Assembly (NCBI GenBank): GCA_947449255.1
Contig: CANFQX010000007.1
Coordinates: forward strand, 1 to 64,000
Source of the DNA: Pseudobdellovibrionaceae bacterium
GTDB taxonomy: Bacteria; Bdellovibrionota; Bdellovibrionia; Bdellovibrionales; Bdellovibrionaceae
Reading direction: 5' to 3'
Length of the DNA: 64,000 nucleotides
The notes beneath the pieces are model-generated. The model was not told where the DNA came from and did no database searches. It saw nothing but the letters and a program-made list of their open reading frames with translations. Below, piece after piece: positions 1 through 7,268 of this stretch. How positions within the stretch are numbered: the stretch's first letter is position 1; each line of letters starts with the position of its first letter. A program made the translations under genes and the position numbers.

Positions 1-1
1 C

Positions 2-1012
2 GGCGGCATGGGAATGCCAATGGGCATGATGATGAGTGGTGGCGGAGCTATGGGCATGCCAATGGGAAGCATGATGGGCGGCGGAGCCATGGGAATGCCC
101 ATGGGCGGCGGCATGGGAATGCCAATGGGCATGATGATGAGTGGTGGCGGAGCTATGGGCATGCCAATGGGAAGCATGATGGGCGGCGGAGCCATGGGAA
201 TGCCCATGGGCGGCGGCATGGGAATGCCAATGGGTATGATGATGAGTGGTGGCGGAGCCATGGGCATGCCGATGGGAAGCATGATGGGCGGCGGCGCTAT
301 GGGGATGCCAATGGGCGGAGCCATGGGAATGCCTATGGGCGGCGCTATGGGAATGATGATGGGTGGCGGCGGAGCCATGGGCATGCCAATGGGAAGCATG
401 ATGGGCGGAGCTATGGGAATGCCAATGGGCATGATGATGAGTGGCGGCGGCATGATGGGTATGCCAATGGGAAGCATTATGGGTGGCGGCGCTATGGGAA
501 TGCCAATGGGTGGCATGATGAATGGCGGCGGTATGATGGGAATGCCTATGGGCGGAGCTGCGGGCAGTCTTGGAATGATGCAAATGCAGCAACAAATGAT
601 GCAAGCCCAAATGCAGCAGTACCAGTCTTATATGCAACAGCAACAATCCTACATGCAACAAGAGATGCAACGTCAGCAAGTGGCATCTAGTGTGCAAATG
701 GAAATTTATACTCTTATGTACAAGCTCCAACAAATTCAATCTGGCTACGGCGGCAGTTACCTTGGTGGTGGCGGCGGTCTGGGCATAGGTGGTGGAATTG
801 GAATGGGTGGCGGCTATAATAATGGTGGCTTCAACGGTGGATACAATGGCGGTTACAACGGAGGCTTTAATGGAGGCTACTCCAATGTTCCAATTGGTGG
901 ACTGACCACCGGTGGAACCAATGCAGTAACACCATTGGGTGGTGGATACGGTCCCGGCCCAGTTCCTATCGGTGGTCCAGGCGGAGTAAATCCAATCGGC
1001 ACTGGAAGATAG
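2..1012 (+). CDS. Met/Gly-rich repeat protein, 5' partial
   Basis: Open reading frame enters from the left edge, so the true start lies upstream. The visible 336 codons fall into three blocks. The first, about 190 residues, is built of GMPMG, GMMM and GGGAM motifs arranged in a 35-residue repeat. The second, about residues 190-235, is Met/Gln-rich (MQMQQQ, YMQQ). The third is Gly-rich with GGYNGGYN and GGFNGG motifs, ending in a Pro/Gly tail. No catalytic domain is visible. Such composition is seen in structural, adhesive or metal-binding proteins; the very high Met content would allow copper or silver binding, but that is inference. The N-terminus, and so any signal peptide, is not in the window. 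Confidence 0.8.
   Translation, partial: GGMGMPMGMMMSGGGAMGMPMGSMMGGGAMGMPMGGGMGMPMGMMMSGGGAMGMPMGSMMGGGAMGMPMGGGMGMPMGMMMSGGGAMGMPMGSMMGGGAMGMPMGGAMGMPMGGAMGMMMGGGGAMGMPMGSMMGGAMGMPMGMMMSGGGMMGMPMGSIMGGGAMGMPMGGMMNGGGMMGMPMGGAAGSLGMMQMQQQMMQAQMQQYQSYMQQQQSYMQQEMQRQQVASSVQMEIYTLMYKLQQIQSGYGGSYLGGGGGLGIGGGIGMGGGYNNGGFNGGYNGGYNGGFNGGYSNVPIGGLTTGGTNAVTPLGGGYGPGPVPIGGPGGVNPIGTGR
8..320 (+). repeat. Three near-identical 105-bp tandem repeats
   Basis: Units begin at 8, 113 and 218. Each encodes 35 residues starting MGMPMGMMMS. The first two copies are nearly base-identical; the third diverges at its end (GGA instead of GGG). Shorter degenerate versions continue to about position 560. The near identity at the DNA level suggests recent expansion by slippage or unequal recombination. 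Confidence 0.9.
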
Positions 1013-1028
1013 TTAGCGCATGTCAAAA

Positions 1029-1072
1029 AATGAAGATAAGTATATGTCTCTCGAAATAAACTTATCTTCATT
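1029..1072 (+). terminator. Possible terminator after the repeat protein
   Basis: A 12-bp inverted repeat (AATGAAGATAAG with CTTATCTTCATT) encloses a 20-base loop just after the stop codon at 1012. No strong T-run follows, so termination is plausible rather than clear. Confidence 0.4.
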
Positions 1073-1182
1073 CTGTATTAAATTTTGTGAGCAAAGTTAG
1101 CCTACTCAGGCCTTTTTCTAATGATCTAAACTAGCAATAAAATTGGAACAAGTAGCCTTTGAGAATCAAGGATTTTTAATCT

Positions 1183-2361
1183 CTATTCCAAAACAAACAG
1201 TTCTCGAAAAAGAGTCGTCCAATGAATAAATCGAATATCATCCTGTCTAAATTCTAGAATGTCGCGGCTAATACAGATGGCTTCAGCGTTAGAGAAATCC
1301 ATTGCAAGCTTTTTGAATCCAATAAAACTTTCTTTCACTAATTGTATGTTATCTGAGGACTTGATTTCGAGGAGTAATCTCTTTTGGCCCGGTCGCTCTA
1401 TGACAACATCTATTTCAACATCATTTTTAGTTCTTAAATAAGAAAACTTCCAAGATTTTTTAAAATAGGAATTCAATCGAATGAGCTCTAATATTATAAA
1501 TTGCTCAAACAAATCACCAAATTCAAAGCTTTGTTCTTCTAAAGGAAGTGTCAATCTGTTCTGAAGTGTTCGAGTGATACCGGTGTCAAAATAATAAAAT
1601 TTTGGATTTTTTCGTTGCCTTTCGCGAATAGATTCATGAAAGGGCTGCAGGAGAACTCCAATAAAAGTATCTTCTAAAATCTGAAAATAGTTTTGAACCG
1701 TTGTCGTATCAACACCGATTGTTTTAGCAATATTGCTAAAGTTTATTATCTTTGCATTGCTTTGTGCTGCAACTTCTAAGAAGTGACGAAAAGGCGTCAC
1801 ATTTCTAACAATCTGTTCAGCGATAATTTCTTCTCGTAAGTATGTATCAGCGTAAGCATTTAAAAAATCAATTCGGTCTGAATTTTCAGAAAAAGTAAAT
1901 ATTTTTGGTAAACTTCCCCATCGCAATACATTTTTTAAATCAAAATTTTTTCCAAGTTCAATATGCGTAAAAGGGTAAAGGCTATATATAAAGGCCCTTC
2001 CACCCAATAGGTTGACGCCAAGCTTTTTAAGCTTTCTGGAACTACTTCCTGTTAAAGCAAAAATAAAATGTTTTTTTTCAATTTGAGAATGAACAACGTC
2101 TAACAATTCAGGGATCTTTTGAATTTCATCAATCACAACGACAGCACCAGCAGGTCGTTTTTTTTCTTCTTCTGAAAGCATTTGAGATAAAAGCTCGGGA
2201 TTTAGTGATAACTTTCTATTGAAAGTCGGGTCTAAGAGATCTATCCAAAGATGATTATTTCGTGGAAAAAGAGTCTCCATGTAGGTAGATTTACCTACGC
2301 CTCTATTTCCAAATAAGAAAAAACTATTTGATTTCGATAAGTTACATATTCTATTGATCAT
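1183..2361 (-). CDS. AAA ATPase with DUF4143 C-terminal domain
   Basis: 392 residues from the ATG at 2361 (a TTG two codons upstream is also in frame). The N-terminal P-loop has Walker A GNRGVGKST (about residues 18-26) and Walker B VVVIDEIQKIP (about 74-84). A sensor-like LTGSSSRKLK follows, then LLGGRAFIYSLYPFT, typical of this family. The C-terminal half carries the DUF4143 nuclease-like region with EIDVVIE and LLEIKSSD motifs, resembling a PD-(D/E)xK core. Family length is usual. These ATPases are widespread, often horizontally moved, and their biological role is poorly known. It stands alone, with no operon partner. A second family member lies at 15141-16316. Confidence 0.9.
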   Translation of the reverse strand: MINRICNLSKSNSFFLFGNRGVGKSTYMETLFPRNNHLWIDLLDPTFNRKLSLNPELLSQMLSEEEKKRPAGAVVVIDEIQKIPELLDVVHSQIEKKHFIFALTGSSSRKLKKLGVNLLGGRAFIYSLYPFTHIELGKNFDLKNVLRWGSLPKIFTFSENSDRIDFLNAYADTYLREEIIAEQIVRNVTPFRHFLEVAAQSNAKIINFSNIAKTIGVDTTTVQNYFQILEDTFIGVLLQPFHESIRERQRKNPKFYYFDTGITRTLQNRLTLPLEEQSFEFGDLFEQFIILELIRLNSYFKKSWKFSYLRTKNDVEIDVVIERPGQKRLLLEIKSSDNIQLVKESFIGFKKLAMDFSNAEAICISRDILEFRQDDIRFIHWTTLFRELFVLE

Positions 2362-3252
2362 ACCCAATAATTGTCCGGCATTTATTGGGCTAAGTCAATA
2401 AATGTCTAATCCTTCATCTTTACACCTGAAGCTTTAATAAAAAAAAGCACAACGGACGGGTATATCATAAGCTAGTTTTTTTAAATGCAACAAGTGGAAC
2501 CAAGGATATGGGCACATTAGAAGATCAAGAAATCGTCGGGGGACCCAACGGTATGCAAGGTCCGTAAGCAGTCGCAAAAGGCGTGCCGTATCGAACGCAA
2601 ATCTATTGACTCTGGATATGACATAATTTTGAACATTGAGGGATATGAATTTAGACACAAACAGGATTTAAGCCCAGTATATTTTCTAAGTACCGTAAAT
2701 AGCTTTTACTTTTTGAGGTGTTAGATTGACGCCAGTTGAAATTAAAAAGGTTAAAACACAAATCACTCGATATGAGAGGAATTTTAAACTCCGACGAATT
2801 GATTTTGGCTTCAAAGCTGTTGGGAATCAGAAATTTTCCAGGCGCTTGTTGGAAAACATAAAGCCCTAATTATTCAGTTGGATCAGGAATCTGATTATTT
2901 AAAGCGAACTGAGTCGGTAAATAAACTGAGTGATTTAGCTGAAAGGCCTAAACGGGAATAGTTCAATATTCAAATTAATTTGAAAAGAGTTTGGAATTTT
3001 CTGCCAAGCTTCTGTAATTCTCTGCATGTCAATTTGAGAACTAAGGTCGGAGAATAGAACCATGTTTGCTCTTTTAAAAAGTTTAAGACTAGATCAAATC
3101 TGCCATGATTCTAAATTTTGAGAATTCATTCCACGAAAAAAGAATATCAGTAGCTTAGATCAATTCAACGCGATGATGAGGTTAAATTCAGGTGGCATGA
3201 AGTTTGTAAATCCATATCTTTGAAGCTCACAGCAGCTCAGAAAGGATATGAA
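2362..3252. other. Decayed intergenic stretch without an intact gene
   Basis: About 0.9 kb between the ATPase and the peptide gene. It has several short coding-like fragments broken by stops. One is on the plus strand at about 2560-2720 (containing ILNIEGYEFRHKQDL). One is the frameshifted fragment at 2726-2961. One is on the minus strand from 3063 to 2935 (MVLFSDLSSQIDMQRI), with an upstream in-frame extension to about 3130 broken by a stop. I see no complete gene, RNA gene or clear promoter. It looks like a graveyard of moved-in genes. Confidence 0.5.
2726..2961 (+). pseudogene. Possible frameshifted gene remnant
   Basis: A TTG codon at 2726 preceded by GAGGTG opens a frame reading LTPVEIKKVKTQITRY, which runs about 35 codons and then shifts. 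A different frame continues with coding-like text (LIIQLDQESDYLKRTE) to the TAG at 2959-2961. The two halves are in frames differing by one, which suggests a decayed small gene. The family is not recognised. Confidence 0.25.
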
Positions 3253-3405
3253 ATGGAGAAAAATAATATAAATATTGAAGAAACGTCATACTCAACCCAA
3301 GAACTTCGCACTTCCTCGAATAATATGATGTGCGTAGTTACCTACGAGCCACTTTCGGAAGAAGAACAGAAGGCAGTTGAAGAGATTCTGAAAATTGCAA
3401 ATTAA
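3253..3405 (+). CDS. 50-residue peptide, candidate RiPP precursor
   Basis: Start chosen at the ATG at 3253 because AAAGGA lies six bases upstream; a longer in-frame start at 3220 lacks a comparable site. The peptide is polar and acidic. Residues 1-24 are Asn/Thr/Ser/Glu-rich. The middle has MMCVVTYEP (about 25-33) with the only Cys. The C-terminus is a Glu-rich amphipathic helix (SEEEQKAVEEILKIAN). There is no signal peptide or membrane segment. It sits immediately before an intrinsic terminator and then an operon of two oxygenases, a spermidine-synthase-fold enzyme and an exporter. That is the arrangement of ribosomal peptide natural-product operons. The precursor role is inferred from context only; no known core motif is recognised. 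Confidence 0.6.
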   Translation: MEKNNINIEETSYSTQELRTSSNNMMCVVTYEPLSEEEQKAVEEILKIAN

Positions 3406-3410
3406 TGGCG

Positions 3411-3446
3411 ATGGCCCCTCTTATCTAAAGAGGGGCCATTTTTTTT
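3411..3446 (+). terminator. Strong intrinsic terminator or attenuator
   Basis: Perfect 12-bp stem (ATGGCCCCTCTT with AAGAGGGGCCAT), a 5-base loop and a T7 run. It lies between the 50-residue peptide gene and the GTG start of the next gene at 3460. It would let the peptide be transcribed in excess of the enzymes, by partial read-through. Confidence 0.9.
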
Positions 3447-3459
3447 AAAGGAAATCGTT

Positions 3460-4596
3460 GTGTTTTACAGTCAAACCAAAAAAATTATCAATAAAAATCT
3501 AACCTTCTTAGACACGACGTCAGTATTTACCGGTCAATATTGGGATGAATTCGGCATAACTAGTTTTCTTGTTCCAGATCGAGCTGAGGTCCTAATGTTG
3601 GGCCTCTCTTACGGTGGTGGAGTTAGACCAATATTAAGTTCAAATAAAGAGATAAAATTAACTTGTGTAGACAACGACAAAGTCAGTGTAAAAGCTTGCA
3701 AAGATTTTTATAGAGATGCGTTTCCTGAATTGATTTTTCAAACTGAAGTTGCAGATGCCAAAGAATTTCTTATGAATGATAGTCGCAATTTTGACTGTAT
3801 CTGGCTCGATATTTATGAAGCAACAAAGTACTGCGAGTACTATTTTGACCGGGAGTTTTTTGATTTTCTGAAAGCACGTTTGTCTCCTGGTGGAGTTTTG
3901 TTAGTTAATTCTTATGGTCTACCAAACCAATTCAATCCATTGAGCAGAAATTGTGTTCAAACTGATTTCTATAACTTTCTAAAAGATAATTTTAACCATA
4001 TATCTTCTCTGCCGTATCGTCGAAACATTACCTTTATTGCCTCCAAATCTGAACCTATAATTTATCCCGTGATTCCTCACCCTAGTCTTGCAGCACTAGA
4101 CATGCAGACGCTAAAATTTTTCAAATGTCGACTCGCTCATATTAATTCGGACCCAATAGAAGCCATAAATTCTGATGCTACGTCATCTGTTAATTTCAAG
4201 GATATTGATCAGCAAATGCGTGAACTATGGGTTGAAGTAAGAAATGAAATTGAGTCGCAGGGTTTCAAATGCGATGACAATGCACAAATATTGGATTTAA
4301 TTCAAAATCAAAATAATGCGAGCAATCTTGCAACACAGCTTTTGCATGATCGCCAAGAATTGATCTCGTTTTTACCTATCCTCTGCGCAGGCGAATCCAA
4401 CATTAGAAATGTGGATGTTGACTGGATCTTTGATTGGTTTTGTAAGTATTCTCGGGAGATAAAAGATACTTTTCCTAAATTTTACAATCAAATCTGGTTG
4501 CCACAGCTTTGGGCGATGGTCCTGCAGTCGTCAAAACAATATCGGAAGTTCTATTTTTCAATGCTTGCCCTCATGCAAAAAGAGGAGACTCTATGA
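3460..4596 (+). CDS. Spermidine-synthase-fold (SAM-binding) enzyme with C-terminal extension
   Basis: 378 residues from a GTG with AAAGGA upstream. Residues about 40-200 form a Rossmann-type methyltransferase fold like spermidine synthases: glycine motif MLGLSYGGG, acidic strand-2 end CVDND, then ADAKEFL and the DCIWLDIYE strand, and LSPGGVLLVNSYG. The first block has YGGGVRP where polyamine synthases usually have GGGEG, so a methyl or other SAM-dependent transfer is as likely as aminopropyl transfer. Residues about 205-378 are an unrecognised helical extension. The gene overlaps the next by four bases (ATGA), so it is translationally coupled to the oxygenases. In this context it probably modifies the peptide or a small metabolite; that is inference. 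Confidence 0.7.
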   Translation: MFYSQTKKIINKNLTFLDTTSVFTGQYWDEFGITSFLVPDRAEVLMLGLSYGGGVRPILSSNKEIKLTCVDNDKVSVKACKDFYRDAFPELIFQTEVADAKEFLMNDSRNFDCIWLDIYEATKYCEYYFDREFFDFLKARLSPGGVLLVNSYGLPNQFNPLSRNCVQTDFYNFLKDNFNHISSLPYRRNITFIASKSEPIIYPVIPHPSLAALDMQTLKFFKCRLAHINSDPIEAINSDATSSVNFKDIDQQMRELWVEVRNEIESQGFKCDDNAQILDLIQNQNNASNLATQLLHDRQELISFLPILCAGESNIRNVDVDWIFDWFCKYSREIKDTFPKFYNQIWLPQLWAMVLQSSKQYRKFYFSMLALMQKEETL

Positions 4597-5210
4597 AAAA
4601 TATTATCGTAATTGATGATTTCTATGAAAAGCCTGAGGTCGTGCGCAATCTAGCATTAAAAGCAGATTATCTTGAGTCTGACAAAACTCCCTTGAATTTT
4701 GTCGGTACGGAATCCAAGAAAAGTTTTTATTCTGATAGTTTGATTAAAAAAATTGAGAAATCTATTGGAAAAAATATCGTTGTTGATCCAATAAGATATT
4801 CATTTGGCGTTTTTTCTAAGTCATTTTCTACAGATCAAAAAAATCTTACTGTACATTTAGACGCATGTGAATGGACGGCATTAGTTTACTTGAGTCTTCC
4901 TGAACACTGCCAAGGTGGTACACATTTTTATGTGCATCCTTTGACTGGCACCAGTGCTGTCCCCGAGCTTGAAAAAATTCAAGATTTAGGTTTTTCAACT
5001 AGGGATGATTTTATTGCCAAAACAGTTGTGCCAATTGGTAAGGATCTATCTCAGTGGCAAGAGTCTGTCAGAGTCAAAATGAAATTCAATCGGATGATTA
5101 TTTTTAAGTCCGGAAGTCTTTTTCATGCAGGAAGTGGTTGTTTTGGTTCCGACGATGCAAATTGTCGCCTGACGCAACTCTTCTTTTTTAAAACAGGAGA
5201 AAAAATATGA
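4593..5210 (+). CDS. 2OG-Fe(II)-type oxygenase, DUF6445-like (copy 1)
   Basis: 205 residues from the ATG at 4593 with GAGGAG upstream; longer in-frame starts overlap the previous gene deeply and are rejected. It has the double-stranded beta-helix hallmarks: H88-x-D90 in VHLDACEW, then GGTHFYVH, a distal H178 in SLFHAGSG, and R192 in CRLTQLFFF to bind 2-oxoglutarate. The N-terminus IIVIDDFYEKPEVVRNLAL matches the opening of DUF6445-type proteins. It should be a soluble, iron-dependent hydroxylase or desaturase. The next gene is a paralogue, and all cassette genes overlap or nearly touch. The substrate is unknown; the peptide at 3253 is the obvious candidate. Confidence 0.75.
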   Translation: MKNIIVIDDFYEKPEVVRNLALKADYLESDKTPLNFVGTESKKSFYSDSLIKKIEKSIGKNIVVDPIRYSFGVFSKSFSTDQKNLTVHLDACEWTALVYLSLPEHCQGGTHFYVHPLTGTSAVPELEKIQDLGFSTRDDFIAKTVVPIGKDLSQWQESVRVKMKFNRMIIFKSGSLFHAGSGCFGSDDANCRLTQLFFFKTGEKI

Positions 5211-5809
5211 ACATTATTGTTGTAGATGATTTTTACCAGAATCCTGATGCAGTAAGAGCTCTTGCCCTAAATGCGGATTATAGAGATGTTACAAAGTTAA
5301 ACTATCCTGGTTTTCAGAGTGTAAACAGTTATTCATCAACTAAAATTATTGATAAAATTGCAGGTATCCTTGGTTGCGAGTTAGAAGTTGACTCTGAGAA
5401 GCACACATTCGGAAAATTTAGAATTATGTTGAAGGAGGGCGGTTCTCAGTTGAAGGTTCATCTTGATGGGCATGCAGACTGGACAGGTGTTCTATATTTA
5501 AGTAATCCAAACTCATTCAGCGGAGGTACCGGTTTTTATAGGCACAAAAAGACGGGCCTGGAAGGTCCGGTTAGCCCAGAGAGATTGAAAGATTTTAGTT
5601 ATTCGGATTGGCAACATTTGGAAAAAGATCTCATCGAGAAGGACACTCTAAATCCTGAAGCTTGGGAGGAAACAGCCTTCGTTGGAATGAAATTCAATCG
5701 TTTGGTTCTCTTCCAGGGAAATAAGATTTTTCATTGTCATACCGAATCTTTCGGAACAAATAAAATTGACGGCCGAATGACACAAAATTTTTTCTTTAAT
5801 GAGGCCTAG
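5207..5809 (+). CDS. 2OG-Fe(II)-type oxygenase, DUF6445-like (copy 2)
   Basis: 200 residues, start ATG overlapping the previous stop (ATGA) with AGGAG upstream. It is paralogous to the preceding gene along its whole length: IIVVDDFYQNPDAVRAL at the N-terminus, H85-x-D87 in VHLDGHADW, GGTGFYRHK, MKFNRLVLFQ, distal H176 in IFHCHTESFG, and R190 in GRMTQNFFF. All expected metal and 2-oxoglutarate ligands are present in both copies. Two divergent, intact copies suggest two successive or site-specific oxidations rather than redundancy. Confidence 0.75.
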   Translation: MNIIVVDDFYQNPDAVRALALNADYRDVTKLNYPGFQSVNSYSSTKIIDKIAGILGCELEVDSEKHTFGKFRIMLKEGGSQLKVHLDGHADWTGVLYLSNPNSFSGGTGFYRHKKTGLEGPVSPERLKDFSYSDWQHLEKDLIEKDTLNPEAWEETAFVGMKFNRLVLFQGNKIFHCHTESFGTNKIDGRMTQNFFFNEA

Positions 5810-5810
5810 C

Positions 5811-6980
5811 ATGTTTTCTCAAAAAAATAGAATCTATATCTCTACATTTATAAATACATTAGGCAACTGGCTTACATTCTTAGCTATTGCACTCATTACA
5901 AAAGAAAAATATGGTGCAAGCCAGGTGGCACTGGTTTTTCTTGTGCAGACTCTTCCTGCGATTATCTTCTCACAGAGTCTATCGCGTTTGATTCCAATTG
6001 AAAAAATTGAAAAATACTATTGGGCTATTCAGGTCTTATTGGCAGCATGCAGTCTGTTGATGGTTGCGAGTCAAAGTCTTTTTATGATCTATACGTTTCT
6101 TATTATTACTTCGCTATTGAAATCAATTTCGAATCCACTATTTAATTCTTTGATTGGAAAGTGGATTAATAAAGATGATCAGAAACATGTATTCACTCGG
6201 ATTGGTGCACTTCAAGCTGGAACTTTAGCCCTAGCGCCAGCCATTGGTGCTTTGATCAAAATCATGTTCTCTGCAAATGTTCTCTTTATATTGGACGCTC
6301 TGACTTTCATACTTTCAATTGTTTTTCTGAAAGAGCTGTTCTTGCCAGCGAATGAATCGAACCATGAATCATCGATTAGGGATTGGCGTTCCCTGGTTCG
6401 AGTTGTCTTGCGATTACCTTCAGACACGCCCCTAAATATTCGGGCAGCACTCGTACAGTGGTTTCTATTTTTAGGTGTTGGAGCATTGTTGAATGCCATT
6501 GAATTCTCTGGTTTTGAAAATATAAAAATGACAGAAGGACAGATTGGCTATGCAATGACAGCTTGGGGCATAGGAAATTTAATTGCTTTTGTTTTCAAAA
6601 ATCCATCTTCTTCGCTCATTCCCACTCTTTTCGGTTATGCAGCATCATTGACATTGTTCGTTTTTGCGCCGGCGCCAGTTGCGATCATTTTTGCTTTTTT
6701 AATTGCAGGAGTTTTTTCATCCTATTTGGCAGGATCGCTCTTGGCTGCTATCCAAGGTTCAGTTCCAACTGGATACAATCCATTGCCAGTCTGGGCCTAT
6801 GCAAATCAAATGACTCAGGTAATAAATTTGATCGCCTATGGATCCGCGGGTTGCCTTCTAAATATAATTGGATATCAAACCTTTGGTGGCATCATGGTCG
6901 GTCTTTTAATCTTGATGATATTAAGAAGTTCTAATTTTTCCAAAAATACAATCCATAGGGATTTGGACCTTTATGGATAA
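5811..6980 (+). CDS. MFS transporter, probable exporter of the cassette
   Basis: 389 residues. The start at 5811 is preferred over 5799 because GAGG at 5801-5804 is correctly spaced and the longer start overlaps the upstream stop. The protein is hydrophobic throughout, with many membrane segments and a central break near residues 180-205. The N-terminal FINTLGNWLTFLAIALI resembles MFS_3-type efflux proteins. It is the last gene of the cassette and follows the second oxygenase by one base. The likely job is export of the modified product or self-resistance. Confidence 0.8.
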   Translation: MFSQKNRIYISTFINTLGNWLTFLAIALITKEKYGASQVALVFLVQTLPAIIFSQSLSRLIPIEKIEKYYWAIQVLLAACSLLMVASQSLFMIYTFLIITSLLKSISNPLFNSLIGKWINKDDQKHVFTRIGALQAGTLALAPAIGALIKIMFSANVLFILDALTFILSIVFLKELFLPANESNHESSIRDWRSLVRVVLRLPSDTPLNIRAALVQWFLFLGVGALLNAIEFSGFENIKMTEGQIGYAMTAWGIGNLIAFVFKNPSSSLIPTLFGYAASLTLFVFAPAPVAIIFAFLIAGVFSSYLAGSLLAAIQGSVPTGYNPLPVWAYANQMTQVINLIAYGSAGCLLNIIGYQTFGGIMVGLLILMILRSSNFSKNTIHRDLDLYG

Positions 6981-7006
6981 GCGAAAGACTTAGCTATGAG
7001 GGAGTC

Positions 7007-7028
7007 TGGCCTGTTTCATTCCAGGCCA
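7007..7028 (+). terminator. Hairpin after the exporter gene
   Basis: TGGCCTG and CAGGCCA with an 8-base loop lie 27 bases after the exporter stop. A short T-rich stretch (ATTTTATT) follows about a dozen bases later. It could end the cassette on the plus strand or the tRNA transcript on the minus strand. Confidence 0.4.
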
Positions 7029-7062
7029 CTCGAACGAACATTTTATTGATGAAATTAAGCCA

Positions 7063-7149
7063 TGGTGCGCGAGGGGGGACTTGAACCCCCACAAGATTTC
7101 TCTCACAGGCTTCTGAGACCTGCGTGTCTACCAATTCCACCACCCGCGC
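7063..7149 (-). tRNA. tRNA-Leu (anticodon CAG)
   Basis: Read on the minus strand: acceptor GCGCGGG pairs with the 3' strand before an encoded CCA. The D-arm is GTGGAATTGGTAGACAC. The anticodon stem CAGGT/GCCTG encloses loop CTCAGAA, giving anticodon CAG. A long class II variable arm is present, and the T-arm is GGGGG TTCAAGT CCCCC. The 3' end faces the oxygenase/exporter cassette. Confidence 0.95.
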
Positions 7150-7268
7150 GATAAAATCAGCCTTTATTGTCTGCCTAAAAAAAACAAAGTGAAATGCTTT
7201 TTGCGTAACGTCATTAAAGTTGTCGCTATTGTGCACCTCAGTTGTAGGGTGTTAAGGATAAGTTCCTT

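Noticed and set aside
8-560. CRISPR array
   Set aside because: The repeats are coding, contiguous and in frame, without spacers. No CRISPR array is seen elsewhere in the window.
2434-2658. 74-codon minus-strand ORF in the decayed region
   Set aside because: No ribosome site, unusual composition, and the opposite strand also carries coding-like fragments; probably a chance frame.
6563-6934. 123-codon plus-strand ORF inside the MFS gene
   Set aside because: Cys/Phe/Ser-rich shadow of the transporter's hydrophobic codons in another frame; no start signal.
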